Positions 43,497-51,968 of a stretch of 60,337 nt of DNA are shown piece by piece. Where the stretch lies: NCBI RefSeq assembly GCF_014652315.1, contig NZ_BMYO01000012.1, positions 1 through 60,337 of the forward strand, in the 5' to 3' direction. The stretch's first letter is position 1, and each line of letters begins with the position of its first letter. The DNA comes from Jeongeupia chitinilytica. GTDB taxonomy: Bacteria; Pseudomonadota; Gammaproteobacteria; Burkholderiales; Chitinibacteraceae. The notes under the pieces were generated by a model, which was not told the DNA's origin, made no database searches, and saw only the letters and a program-made list of their open reading frames with translations. The position numbers and the translations under genes are program-made.

Positions 43497-43512
43497 CTGC
43501 AGCGCTTAATTT

Positions 43513-43532
43513 TCCTCCACCAACTAGGAGGA
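43513..43532 (+). promoter_or_regulatory. Shine-Dalgarno-sequestering hairpin of olsB
   Basis: TCCTCC (43513-43518) is a perfect complement of GGAGGA (43527-43532), which is the ribosome-binding site 6 nt before the ATG. The loop is 8 nt. If both arms are in the transcript, the site would be masked when folded. A transcript begun at the Pho-box promoter would start near 43517 and lose most of the upstream arm. Confidence 0.4.
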
Positions 43533-43538
43533 TTCCAC

Positions 43539-44291
43539 ATGCTGCAGCAGTTGCAAACCGCAACCAGCAAATCCCGCAAGCGCCAGCTGTCGGTCTCGCT
43601 CGCCGGCAATTACGACACCATCCGCGCCGCACAGGCGCTGCGCCACCGCGTCTTTGCCGGTGAAATGGGCGCCCGCCTCAGCAGCCGCGAACCCGGCATC
43701 GATCACGACCTGTTCGACCCGTACTGCGATCACCTTGTTGTCCAGGACGACGAAACCGGCGAAGTCGTCGGCACCTACCGCATCCTGCCTCCCCACCAGG
43801 CCCGCACACTGGGCAGCTACTATTCGGATACCGAATTCGACCTGACGCGACTGTCACATCTGCGCAACCAGCTGGTCGAAGTCGGGCGTTCCTGTGTCCA
43901 TCCGGACTACCGTACCGGCGCGACGATCTCCCTGCTCTGGTCCGGACTCGCCGATTACATGGGCCAGCGCGGCCATCACTATCTGATCGGCTGCGCCAGC
44001 GTGTCGCTGATCGACGGTGGCCATCTGGCAGCCAGCCTGTACGCGAAGCTGGCCAGGACCGCACTCGCACCGGTCGAGTGGCGCGTGTTTCCCCGTTGCC
44101 CGCTGCCGCTGGCCGCGCTCAACCAGAAACTCGATGCGCCGATCCCGCCGCTGCTGCGCGGCTATCTGCGTGCAGGCTCGTACATCTGCGGCGAGCCTGC
44201 GTGGGACCCGGACTTCAACACCGCCGACCTTTTCCTGCTGCTACCGGTCCAGCAGATCGAACAGCGCTATGCCAAGCACTTCCTGCGCTGA
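43539..44291 (+). CDS. olsB: L-ornithine N-acyltransferase (OlsB-like GNAT)
   Basis: This 250-residue cytosolic or peripheral protein matches OlsB-type acyltransferases: RAAQALRHRVFAGEMGARL, DHDLFDPYCDHLVVQD, VGTYRILPPHQA, EVGRSCVHPDYRTGATISLLWSGLADYM and LIGCASVSL. OlsB transfers a 3-hydroxyacyl group from ACP to ornithine, giving lyso-ornithine lipid. It has a strong aggagga site. The acyltransferase gene that follows would complete the lipid. The amino acid acceptor is inferred from the family. Confidence 0.85.
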   Translation: MLQQLQTATSKSRKRQLSVSLAGNYDTIRAAQALRHRVFAGEMGARLSSREPGIDHDLFDPYCDHLVVQDDETGEVVGTYRILPPHQARTLGSYYSDTEFDLTRLSHLRNQLVEVGRSCVHPDYRTGATISLLWSGLADYMGQRGHHYLIGCASVSLIDGGHLAASLYAKLARTALAPVEWRVFPRCPLPLAALNQKLDAPIPPLLRGYLRAGSYICGEPAWDPDFNTADLFLLLPVQQIEQRYAKHFLR

Positions 44292-44406
44292 CGACGTGAT
44301 CGATACACATTTTGCCTTAGGGGCAATAGGGACATGGCCCGAGGCCGGTGAAGCGGCTACACTGCCGGAGCACCTTCCAGTCCGGCCCCGGCCCAACCCG
44401 TTGTCC

Positions 44407-45174
44407 ATGCCGCATTTCTGTACCCGCATTTTTCGTCTTTTTCGTCTCGCCTTGCACCTCGCCCACGGCACATGGGCCGTTTCTTGGCGCCTGCCCAATC
44501 TGGCCGACGACGAACGCATTGCCTACATCCACCGCTGGTCAAAACGCCTGCTGGCCCTGCTGCAGATCCGCGTTCAGGTCCACGGCATTTCACCCGGCGT
44601 TTATCCGCCCAACCACCTGCTGCTGGCCAACCATATTTCGTGGCTGGACATCTTCGTCCTGAACGCCGTCACCGTTTCGCAGTTCGTCGCCAAATCCGAA
44701 ATCCGCGGCTGGCCGCTGGTTGGGCGACTCTGCTGCGGTGCACGTACCCTGTTCATCGAGCGTGAACGCCGACGAGACACGGCCCGTGTCAACGGGGCCA
44801 TCCTGAACTCCCTGCAACGCGGTGATTGTGTAGCCATCTTTCCGGAAGGAACGACCAGTGACGGTGCCAGCATCCTGCCGTTCCGATCGTCATTGCTGCA
44901 GGCCGCGATCGATGCCAGCGCAACCATTCAGCCGGTCTACCTTCGCTATACCAATACCGAAGGCAAGCGCTGCTGCGCAGCGGCCTATATCGATGACATT
45001 TCGTTCGGCGAATCGTTGTGGCGCATCCTCGGCCACCGCGGGCTGACCGTCGAGTTGAGTTTTCTGGCGCCTTTTCCCGCAGCGGAACGCGATCGACGAA
45101 CCCTGACCCAGTTCGTGCAGTCACGCATTCAAGCCGCCCACCAGGCCTTCGAAGCCGGTCAAACCTCGCACTGA
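44407..45174 (+). CDS. olsA: Lyso-ornithine lipid acyltransferase (PlsC family, OlsA-like)
   Basis: This 255-residue membrane-associated acyltransferase has the H76-x4-D81 motif (NHISWLD) and FPEGT (145-149) of the PlsC/LPLAT family. The position 115 bp after olsB suggests O-acylation of lyso-ornithine lipid, though a general 1-acylglycerol-phosphate activity is possible. The ATG at 44407 is chosen because an amphipathic helix follows; no clear Shine-Dalgarno precedes it, and a TTG two codons earlier is an alternative. It converges on apaH. Confidence 0.8.
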   Translation: MPHFCTRIFRLFRLALHLAHGTWAVSWRLPNLADDERIAYIHRWSKRLLALLQIRVQVHGISPGVYPPNHLLLANHISWLDIFVLNAVTVSQFVAKSEIRGWPLVGRLCCGARTLFIERERRRDTARVNGAILNSLQRGDCVAIFPEGTTSDGASILPFRSSLLQAAIDASATIQPVYLRYTNTEGKRCCAAAYIDDISFGESLWRILGHRGLTVELSFLAPFPAAERDRRTLTQFVQSRIQAAHQAFEAGQTSH

Positions 45175-45220
45175 AGACCAACAAGCCGTCAACGTGCCGC
45201 CTCGGCGATGCGTCGTCCCG

Positions 45221-46045
45221 CTAGGCCGTCAGTAGCGACTGATACGCTTGGCGTGCGGCGACCTGAAACAGACGGCCACTATCAAGATCGATGCCGGTCA
45301 ACGCACCGCCCCAGATGCAACCGGTATCCAGCGCGACCAGATCTTTGCGGACCCGCAGCCCCAAGGCCGACCAGTGACCGCAGACAATGCGCGGTGACGC
45401 GACACGCTGCGGCCAGTCAAACCACGCATACAGCCCGGCAGGGGCATCGTTCAGCTCCCCCTTGAACTTCAGCTGAAGCGCTCCGGACTGATCGACGAAG
45501 CGCATCCGTGTCATCGCATTGACCACGAAGCGCCAGCGCGCCCACCCATCGAGCGTATCGTCCCAGCTGGCCGGCTGGTTGCCGTACATTTCCGCCAGAC
45601 CGCTACGCCAGTCCGGCCGGCCCAGCTGCTGCTGCACCTCGGCGGCAAGATCGGCAGCCTGCGTGGCCTCCCAGCCAGGCCAGAGACCGGCATGCACGAT
45701 CAGGGCATCGTCCAGCGTCAGCAGCAAGGGTTGCAGACGAAGCCATTCGATGAGATCCGAAGCATCCTTGGCCTCGAGGACGCTGGCCATCGTATCGCCC
45801 TGACGGGCCTTGCCGATCCCCGCGGACAATGCCAGCAGACTCAGATCGTGATTGCCGAGGACGATGCGCACGGCGTTGTCGTGCTTCCGCGCCCAGCGCA
45901 GTACCCCTGCCGAGTCGGGACCGCGATTGACGAGGTCGCCAACGAGATAGAGCGTATCCCGTCCTGCAACGAAGCCCATTCTGTCGAGCAGAAGCAGCAA
46001 TTCGGCAAGACAGCCCTGAACATCACCTACCGCAAATCGTGCCAT
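45221..46045 (-). CDS. apaH: Diadenosine tetraphosphatase (symmetrical)
   Basis: This 274-residue enzyme splits Ap4A into two ADP, and in E. coli it also decaps RNA. The metallophosphatase signatures GDVQGC (7-12), GDLVNRGPDS and GNHDLSLLAL are intact, and a late CGHWSALG provides another metal ligand. AAGGTGG precedes the ATG at 46045. It is a single leftward gene between the olsA gene and the rplQ terminator. Confidence 0.96.
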   Translation of the reverse strand: MARFAVGDVQGCLAELLLLLDRMGFVAGRDTLYLVGDLVNRGPDSAGVLRWARKHDNAVRIVLGNHDLSLLALSAGIGKARQGDTMASVLEAKDASDLIEWLRLQPLLLTLDDALIVHAGLWPGWEATQAADLAAEVQQQLGRPDWRSGLAEMYGNQPASWDDTLDGWARWRFVVNAMTRMRFVDQSGALQLKFKGELNDAPAGLYAWFDWPQRVASPRIVCGHWSALGLRVRKDLVALDTGCIWGGALTGIDLDSGRLFQVAARQAYQSLLTA

Positions 46046-46141
46046 ACACCACCTTGAGTCCGAATATTCCGCACCGCAACATCAAACAGTCTAAGGCCCG
46101 CACGCGCACAGGCCAAGCGCGACACTGCATCGAAGCAGAAA

Positions 46142-46170
46142 AGCAAAAAGGCCAGCTGACGCTGGCCTTT
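46142..46170 (-). terminator. Terminator of the alpha operon (after rplQ)
   Basis: Arms AAAGGCCAGC (46147-46156) and GCTGGCCTTT (46161-46170) enclose a 4-nt loop, followed on the minus strand by TTGCTTTT. It closes the long ribosomal protein cluster. Confidence 0.85.
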
Positions 46171-46187
46171 TCACATTGCCGGACCGA

Positions 46188-46577
46188 TTACTCGGCGGCT
46201 TCAACCACTTCGGCTTCTTCCGGGCGGTCGACGAGTTCGACGAATGCCATCGGGGCATTGTCGCCATCGCGGAAACCGCACTTCAGGATACGCAGGTAGC
46301 CACCGTTACGGTTGGCGTAGCGCGGGCCGAGCACGTCGAACAGCTTCACGACCATCTCGCGATCGCGGGTGCGATTGAAAGCGAGACGACGATTGGCCAG
46401 CGACGGCTTCTTGCCGAGGGTGATCAGCGGTTCTGCGACGCGGCGCAGTTCCTTGGCCTTCGGCAGCGTGGTTTTGATGACTTCGTGACGCAGCAGCGCA
46501 TTCGCCAGATTGCGCAGCAGCGCTTGGCGGTGAGCCGAGGTACGATTCAGTTTGCGGTTGCCATTACCATGACGCAT
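46188..46577 (-). CDS. rplQ: 50S ribosomal protein L17
   Basis: This 129-residue protein begins MRHGNGNRKLNRTSAHRQALLRNLANALLRHEVIKTTLPKAKELR, diagnostic for L17, near the exit tunnel. It is the last gene of the cluster, 25 bp after rpoA, followed by a terminator. The C-terminus ends in an acidic PEEAEVVEAAE tail. Confidence 0.98.
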   Translation of the reverse strand: MRHGNGNRKLNRTSAHRQALLRNLANALLRHEVIKTTLPKAKELRRVAEPLITLGKKPSLANRRLAFNRTRDREMVVKLFDVLGPRYANRNGGYLRILKCGFRDGDNAPMAFVELVDRPEEAEVVEAAE

Positions 46578-46602
46578 TTGTCAGTTCCTTTCCGTTGACC
46601 GC

Positions 46603-47586
46603 TCAGGGCTTTTCCAAGCCGGCCGGCGGCCAGTTTTCGAGGCGCATACCCAGCGACAGGCCCTTCGAGGCGAGCACTTCCTTGATTTCATTCAAGGACT
46701 TGCGGCCCAGATTCGGCGCCTTCAAGAGCTCAGTCTCGGTGCGCTGGATCAGATCCCCGATGTAGTAGATGTTCTCGGCCTTCAGGCAGTTTGCCGAACG
46801 CACGGTCAACTCAAGGTCGTCCACCGGACGCAGCAGGATCGGATCGATCTGCGGCGCGGCCGGCTTTTCTTCCTCAACCGGCGTCCCTTCGAGGTCTGCG
46901 AACACCGACAGCTGATCCATCAGGATGCGGGCCGCCTGGCGAACCGCATCTTCCGGCGTCAGCACGCCGTTGGTCTCGATATCGAGGATCAGGCGATCCA
47001 GATCGGTGCGCTGCTCGACGCGCGCGCTTTCGACCTGGTAGCTGACCCGGCGGATCGGGCTGAACGAGGCGTCGAGCTGGATGGTACCGATGCTGCGGTT
47101 CTCGTCCTTGTTCAGACGAGCCGGAGCAGGCTGGTAACCACGGCCCTTTTCGACCTTGATTTCAACGTTCAGCTTGCCACCTGCGGACAGGTGGGCAACC
47201 ACGTGATCGGGGTTAACGACTTCGACATCGTGCGGCAGCTGAATGTCGCCAGCCTTGACCACGCCTTCGCCGTCCTTGACGAGCGTCAGCGTGACCGAGT
47301 CGCGACCGTGCAGCTTGAGCACGACCCCTTTGAGGTTCAAGAGAATGTCGACGACATCTTCCTGCACGCCATCCAGAGCGGAATATTCGTGCACGATGCC
47401 TTCGATCTTGACCTCGGTCGGGGCGTAGCCCGGCATCGACGACAACAGGATCCGGCGCAGGGCGTTACCGAGCGTATGGCCGTAACCGCGCTCGAACGGC
47501 TCCATCACCACCCGAGCCTGGGCGGAAGATTGAGCCTGCACGTCGATGATGCGCGGCTTGAGCAACTCGTTAGCGAGGTTTTGCAT
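46603..47586 (-). CDS. rpoA: DNA-directed RNA polymerase subunit alpha
   Basis: This 327-residue subunit has the N-terminal assembly domain (VVMEPFERGYGHTLGNALRRILLSSMPGYAPTEV) and the C-terminal domain that binds UP elements and activators (DLELTVRSANCLKAENIYYIGDLIQRTETELLKAPNLGRKSLNEIKEVL). It lies between rpsD and rplQ in the alpha operon. Length is close to E. coli (329). Confidence 0.99.
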   Translation of the reverse strand: MQNLANELLKPRIIDVQAQSSAQARVVMEPFERGYGHTLGNALRRILLSSMPGYAPTEVKIEGIVHEYSALDGVQEDVVDILLNLKGVVLKLHGRDSVTLTLVKDGEGVVKAGDIQLPHDVEVVNPDHVVAHLSAGGKLNVEIKVEKGRGYQPAPARLNKDENRSIGTIQLDASFSPIRRVSYQVESARVEQRTDLDRLILDIETNGVLTPEDAVRQAARILMDQLSVFADLEGTPVEEEKPAAPQIDPILLRPVDDLELTVRSANCLKAENIYYIGDLIQRTETELLKAPNLGRKSLNEIKEVLASKGLSLGMRLENWPPAGLEKP

Positions 47587-47622
47587 GTATCAGTATCCCT
47601 TGGCCTGAAAACGGTTCAGTGT

Positions 47623-48249
47623 TTACTTGGAGTAGAATTCCACCACCAGCGACTCGTTGAGATCGCTGGAAAGATCGGAACGCTCCGGCGCGCTCTTGAA
47701 CACGCCTTCCATTTTCTTGGAATCAACCTGAACCCAGCCCGGGAAGCCAATGCCTTCAGCCAGCGCGAGCGCTTCCTGAATGCGAACCTGCTTCTTGGCC
47801 TTCTCGCGGATGGCGACTACGTCACCAGCCTTGACTTGGAAGGACGGGATGTTGACGACGTTACCGTTCACGGTGAGCGCGCAGTGGGAAACCAGCTGGC
47901 GTGCTTCAGCGCGAGTCGAGCCGAAGCCCATGCGGTAAACGACGTTGTCCAGACGCGACTCAAGCAGCTTCAGCAGGTTTTCACCCGTGGAGCCCTTGCG
48001 AGCGCTGGCCTGTTCGAAATAACGACGGAACTGACGTTCCAGCACGCCGTAGATGCGACGGATTTTTTGCTTTTCACGCAGGTGAACGCCATAGTCCGAC
48101 AGACGCGGCTGCTTGCCGTTAGCGCCATGCTGGCCTGGGGCTTGTTCCAGCTTGCACTTGCTGTCGAGCGAGCGGCGTGCGCTCTTGAGGAAAAGGTCCG
48201 TACCCTCACGGCGTGCGAGTTTGCACTTGGGTCCAATATAACGAGCCAT
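47623..48249 (-). CDS. rpsD: 30S ribosomal protein S4
   Basis: This 208-residue primary 16S rRNA binder starts MARYIGPKCKLARREGTDLFL and has an S4 domain (RLDNVVYRMGFGSTRAEARQLVSHCALTVNGNVVNIPS). In E. coli S4 is the translational repressor of the alpha operon; whether the rpsM leader here carries a similar pseudoknot was not resolved. It lies 14 bp after rpsK. Confidence 0.98.
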   Translation of the reverse strand: MARYIGPKCKLARREGTDLFLKSARRSLDSKCKLEQAPGQHGANGKQPRLSDYGVHLREKQKIRRIYGVLERQFRRYFEQASARKGSTGENLLKLLESRLDNVVYRMGFGSTRAEARQLVSHCALTVNGNVVNIPSFQVKAGDVVAIREKAKKQVRIQEALALAEGIGFPGWVQVDSKKMEGVFKSAPERSDLSSDLNESLVVEFYSK

Positions 48250-48263
48250 GTCTTACTCCGGGA

Positions 48264-48656
48264 TTAGATACGACGCTTTTTCGGCGGACGGCAGCCGTTG
48301 TGCGGCACCGGGGTCACGTCCGAAATGCTGGTGATCTTGAAGCCGAGTGCGTTCAGTGCACGCACGGCGGATTCGCGACCCGGACCAGGGCCCTTGATAC
48401 GAACTTCAAGGTTCTTCACACCATATTCTTGGGCAACTTTACCAGCGTGCTCCGCGGCCACCTGGGCAGCGAAGGGTGTACTTTTCCGAGAGCCCTTGAA
48501 ACCAGCACCGCCCGAGGTAGCCCAAGAAAGTGCATTGCCTTGGCGATCGGTGATGGTAATGATCGTGTTGTTGAAGGAGGCGTGCACATGCACGATGCCT
48601 TCCGACACGCTCTTTTTGACTTTCTTCCGTACACGCACTGTGTTTGCTTTAGCCAT
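48264..48656 (-). CDS. rpsK: 30S ribosomal protein S11
   Basis: This 130-residue platform protein is recognised by GIVHVHASFNNTIITITDRQGNALSWATSGGAGFKGSRKSTPFAAQVAAE and the C-terminal VTPVPHNGCRPPKKRRI. It sits 17 bp after rpsM and 14 bp before rpsD in the alpha operon. Confidence 0.98.
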   Translation of the reverse strand: MAKANTVRVRKKVKKSVSEGIVHVHASFNNTIITITDRQGNALSWATSGGAGFKGSRKSTPFAAQVAAEHAGKVAQEYGVKNLEVRIKGPGPGRESAVRALNALGFKITSISDVTPVPHNGCRPPKKRRI

Positions 48657-48673
48657 TCTCTGTATTCCTTAGA

Positions 48674-49036
48674 TTACTTCTTGCCAGCAATCGCCTTGCG
48701 CGGACCCTTGCGAGTACGAGCATTGGTGCGAGTGCGCTGGCCGCGAACAGGCAAGCCCTTGCGATGACGGAAACCGCGATAGCAGCCAAGGTCCATGAGA
48801 CGCTTGATGGCCATCGTGTTTTCACGGCGAAGATCACCTTCTACGATGTACTTGCCGATTTCTTCACGCAGCTTGTCGAGCTCAGCTTCACTGAGATCCT
48901 TGACCTTCTTGGCAGTATCAATGGCAGTAGCTGCGCAGATCGCGTAGGCGCGAGTGCGGCCGATGCCGAAGATTGCCTGAAGGCCGATCACAGTATGCTG
49001 ATGATTAGGGATGTTAACCCCAGCAATACGGGCCAT
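48674..49036 (-). CDS. rpsM: 30S ribosomal protein S13
   Basis: This 120-residue head protein opens MARIAGVNIPNHQHTVIGLQAIFGIGRTRA and ends with the basic LPVRGQRTRTNARTRKGPRKAIAGKK tail that reaches the tRNA sites. It follows rpmJ by 62 bp, the largest gap in this part of the cluster. Confidence 0.98.
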   Translation of the reverse strand: MARIAGVNIPNHQHTVIGLQAIFGIGRTRAYAICAATAIDTAKKVKDLSEAELDKLREEIGKYIVEGDLRRENTMAIKRLMDLGCYRGFRHRKGLPVRGQRTRTNARTRKGPRKAIAGKK

Positions 49037-49098
49037 AACTTCCTTACCCCAGGTTAAAAAAGTTGCAGATTATAACGCCTGCGGCCGATTGACTCAAA

Positions 49099-49212
49099 TC
49101 AACCTTGGCGTTGCTTGTGCCGCGGGTCGGTGCAGATTACGCGCACAACACGGTTGCGGCGGATGATCTTGCAATTGCGGCAGATTTTCTTGACCGATGC
49201 TTGAACTCTCAT
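49099..49212 (-). CDS. rpmJ: 50S ribosomal protein L36
   Basis: This 37-residue protein reads MRVQASVKKICRNCKIIRRNRVVRVICTD on the minus strand and keeps the zinc ligands (CRNC, a third cysteine and a histidine), so it is the zinc-containing form. It lies between infA (37 bp upstream) and rpsM. Confidence 0.97.
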   Translation of the reverse strand: MRVQASVKKICRNCKIIRRNRVVRVICTDPRHKQRQG

Positions 49213-49249
49213 CGTCTTTCCTTTCAGTCAAAAATGAAATTCCGGGCGC

Positions 49250-49468
49250 TCACTTGGCCCGGAATACGATGCGAGCCTTGGTCAGGTCGTAGGGCGTGAG
49301 CTCTACGGTAACCTTATCGCCGGGCAGAATGCGAATGTAATGCTTACGCATCTTGCCGGAAATATGACCAAGGACCACATGTCCGTTTTCGAGCTTGACC
49401 CGGAACGTTGCGTTGGGCAGCGTTTCCAGGACTTCGCCCTGCATCTGAATGACGTCTTCTTTCGACAT
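49250..49468 (-). CDS. infA: Translation initiation factor IF-1
   Basis: This 72-residue OB-fold factor binds the A site during initiation: MSKEDVIQMQGEVLETLPNATFRVKLENGHVVLGHISGKMRK. Its place inside the spc/alpha junction between secY and rpmJ is typical of betaproteobacteria, unlike E. coli, where infA stands elsewhere. Confidence 0.98.
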   Translation of the reverse strand: MSKEDVIQMQGEVLETLPNATFRVKLENGHVVLGHISGKMRKHYIRILPGDKVTVELTPYDLTKARIVFRAK

Positions 49469-49492
49469 TGTTTTTAGCTCGGGGCTTGCGCC

Positions 49493-50797
49493 TCAACCCT
49501 TGAAGTTGGCTTTCTTCAACAGGCCTTCATACTGATGCGACAGCACATACGACTGCATCTGCGACATGAAGTCCATGGTCACCACCACCAGAATCAGCAG
49601 CGAAGTACCACCGAAATAGAACGGCACGTTCCACTTCAGGATCAGGAACTCCGGGATCAGGCAGATCACGGTGATGTACACGGCACCAATCAGCGTCAGC
49701 TTGAGAATCAGCTTCTCAATGTACTTGGCCGTATGCTCGCCCGGACGATAGCCCGGAATCATCGCCCCGCTCTTCTTCAGGTTGTCCGCGGTTTCCTTCG
49801 GATTGAAGACCAGCGCGGTGTAGAAGTAGCAGAAGAAGATGATGGCAGCAGCGTACAGCAGCACGTACAGCGGTTGACCCGGGTGCAGCATGTCACCGAT
49901 CGATTTCAGCCACGACAGTTTGTCGCTGTTGCCGGTCCACGACAGCACGGTCGCCGGGAACAGGATGATCGACGAGGCGAAAATCGGCGGGATCACGCCG
50001 GCCATGTTCAGCTTCAGCGGCAGGTGCGTACTTTGCGCCTGCATGATGCGGTTGCCGACCTGGCGCTTGGCGTAGTGCACCGGCACCTTGCGCTGGCCAC
50101 GTTCGACGAACACCACGGCAGCCGTCAGCAGCACGACGCCGACAAACAGGAACAACACCAGAATGATCGGCAGTGCCCCCTGATTGGCCAGCGTCAGCGT
50201 CTTGCCGATCGCGCCCGGCACACCGGCGGCGATACCGCCGCAGATCAGGATCGAGATCCCGTTGCCGATACCGCGCTCGGTAATCTGCTCACCCAGCCAC
50301 ATCAGGAACATCGTGCCGGTCACCAGCGTGATGACCGTCATGACGATGAACTGCAGCTGCGGCAACACAACCAGGTTGGGCTGCTTGAACAGCATCATGG
50401 CAATCCCGAAGCTCTGCGCGGTCGCCAGCAGCACGGTCGCATAACGCGTGTACTGGGTGATCTTGCGGCGACCGGCTTCGCCCTCTTTCTTCAGCTGCTT
50501 GAGCGTCGGAAACACTTCCGCCGCCAGTTGCAGGATGATCGAGGCCGAGATGTAAGGCATGATCCCGATCGCAAACACGGTGAAGCGCGACAGGGCGCCC
50601 CCCGAGAACATGTTGAACATGTTCAGGAGACCGGTTTGCGAACTTTCGAAGAGACGCGCCAGCTCGGCCGGGTTGATACCCGGCACGGGGATGTGTGCAC
50701 CGATGCGATAAACGATCAGTGCACCCACCAAGAACCAAATGCGTTTCTTCAGATCCGCGAACTTACTACCAGCAGAAGCCAGAGCGGGATTTGCCAC
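49493..50797 (-). CDS. secY: Protein translocase subunit SecY
   Basis: This 434-residue polytopic inner-membrane protein forms the protein-conducting channel, with about ten helices. The start KKRIWFLVGALIVYRIGAHIPVPGINPAELARLF and SASIILQL are diagnostic. It lies 25 bp after rplO and is followed by infA. SecE and SecG are not in the window. Confidence 0.99.
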   Translation of the reverse strand: MANPALASAGSKFADLKKRIWFLVGALIVYRIGAHIPVPGINPAELARLFESSQTGLLNMFNMFSGGALSRFTVFAIGIMPYISASIILQLAAEVFPTLKQLKKEGEAGRRKITQYTRYATVLLATAQSFGIAMMLFKQPNLVVLPQLQFIVMTVITLVTGTMFLMWLGEQITERGIGNGISILICGGIAAGVPGAIGKTLTLANQGALPIILVLFLFVGVVLLTAAVVFVERGQRKVPVHYAKRQVGNRIMQAQSTHLPLKLNMAGVIPPIFASSIILFPATVLSWTGNSDKLSWLKSIGDMLHPGQPLYVLLYAAAIIFFCYFYTALVFNPKETADNLKKSGAMIPGYRPGEHTAKYIEKLILKLTLIGAVYITVICLIPEFLILKWNVPFYFGGTSLLILVVVTMDFMSQMQSYVLSHQYEGLLKKANFKG

Positions 50798-50822
50798 GTT
50801 ACTGCCCTATTCAATAGCCGAG

Positions 50823-51257
50823 TTACTCGACGATGGAGCCGCCAGCGGCTTCGATCGCAGCGCGTGCGCCCTTGGTGGCACCAATGCCCTTCAGGGTGAC
50901 AGCGCGTTCGATCTTGCCAGCCAGAATGACCTTGGCCTGATTCGCGCGTTGCGAAACCAGACCAGCCTGCAGCAGCGTCAGGAAGTCGATGTCGTTCACC
51001 GGCAGACGGTTCAGGTCCGCAAGGCTCACTTCAGCCGACTTGCCGGCCGAGAGCGACTTGAAGCCGCGCTTCGGCAGACGACGTTGCAGCGGCATCTGAC
51101 CGCCTTCGAAGCCGACCTTGTGGAAACCACCGGTACGCGACTTCTGACCCTTGTGGCCGCGACCCGAGGTCTTGCCCAGGCCCGAGCCGATACCGCGGCC
51201 GACACGGCGCTTGGCGTGCTTGGCGCCAACACCCGGTTTCAGGTTATTCAGTTCCAT
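50823..51257 (-). CDS. rplO: 50S ribosomal protein L15
   Basis: This 144-residue protein begins MELNNLKPGVGAKHAKRRVGRGIGSGLGKTSGRGHKGQKSR, the glycine/arginine-rich extension of L15. It starts directly after the rpmD stop with no gap, so the two are translationally linked, and precedes secY. Confidence 0.98.
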   Translation of the reverse strand: MELNNLKPGVGAKHAKRRVGRGIGSGLGKTSGRGHKGQKSRTGGFHKVGFEGGQMPLQRRLPKRGFKSLSAGKSAEVSLADLNRLPVNDIDFLTLLQAGLVSQRANQAKVILAGKIERAVTLKGIGATKGARAAIEAAGGSIVE

Positions 51258-51443
51258 TTAGCCCTCCACCTTCAAGAGGTAGCTAATCTTGTTGATCATG
51301 CCGCGGTTTTCCGGGGTATCGATCACTTCCGACGAGCTGTTCAGCTTGCGCAGACCCAGACCACGGGCGCAGGCCTTGTGGCTTTCCAGGCGACCGATCA
51401 GGCTCTTGACGAGCGTGACCTTGATTTTCTTCGCGTCAGTCAT
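51258..51443 (-). CDS. rpmD: 50S ribosomal protein L30
   Basis: This 61-residue protein (KIKVTLVKSLIGRLESHKACARGLGLRKLNSS) is the short bacterial L30. Its ATG overlaps the rpsE stop by one base (TAATG) and it abuts rplO, so translation runs through all three. Confidence 0.97.
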   Translation of the reverse strand: MTDAKKIKVTLVKSLIGRLESHKACARGLGLRKLNSSSEVIDTPENRGMINKISYLLKVEG

Positions 51444-51955
51444 TATTCACCCCCGAAGAGTTCTTCGACGGTCTTGCCGCGCTTCGCCGCGATGTCGCCG
51501 GCGGTGTGCAGCTTGGCAAGGCCGTCCAGCGTGGCGCGAACCACGTTGTACGGGTTGGTCGAACCGTGGATCTTGGCGGTGATGTTGTGCACACCAGCCA
51601 CTTCGAATACAGCGCGCATCGGGCCGCCGGCGATGATGCCGGTACCTTCCGGTGCCGGCTGCATGAACACGGTGGTCGCGCCATGCTTGCCGATGACCGA
51701 GTGCGGCACGGTGCCGTTCTTCAGCGAGGCCTTGAACAGCTTGCGACGTGCTTCGTCCAGTGCTTTCTGCACTGCGACCGGCACTTCCTTCGCCTTGCCC
51801 TTGCCCATGCCAACGCCGCCATCGCCGTCACCAACGACGGTCAGTGCGGCAAAGCCCATGATCCGGCCACCCTTCACGACCTTGGTGACGCGATTCACGC
51901 CAACCATTTTCTCGCGAAGGCCGTCCTGACGATCTTCTGCTTCGTTTCTAGCCAT
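51443..51955 (-). CDS. rpsE: 30S ribosomal protein S5
   Basis: This 170-residue accuracy protein has REKMVGVNRVTKVVKGGRIMGFAALTVVGDGDGGVGMGKGKAKEVP. The start MARNEAEDRQDG at 51955 is taken; a longer in-frame start reaches into the short gap before rplR and adds an atypical tail. It lies 13 bp after rplR. Confidence 0.98.
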   Translation of the reverse strand: MARNEAEDRQDGLREKMVGVNRVTKVVKGGRIMGFAALTVVGDGDGGVGMGKGKAKEVPVAVQKALDEARRKLFKASLKNGTVPHSVIGKHGATTVFMQPAPEGTGIIAGGPMRAVFEVAGVHNITAKIHGSTNPYNVVRATLDGLAKLHTAGDIAAKRGKTVEELFGGE

Positions 51956-51968
51956 TTGATAACTCCAA

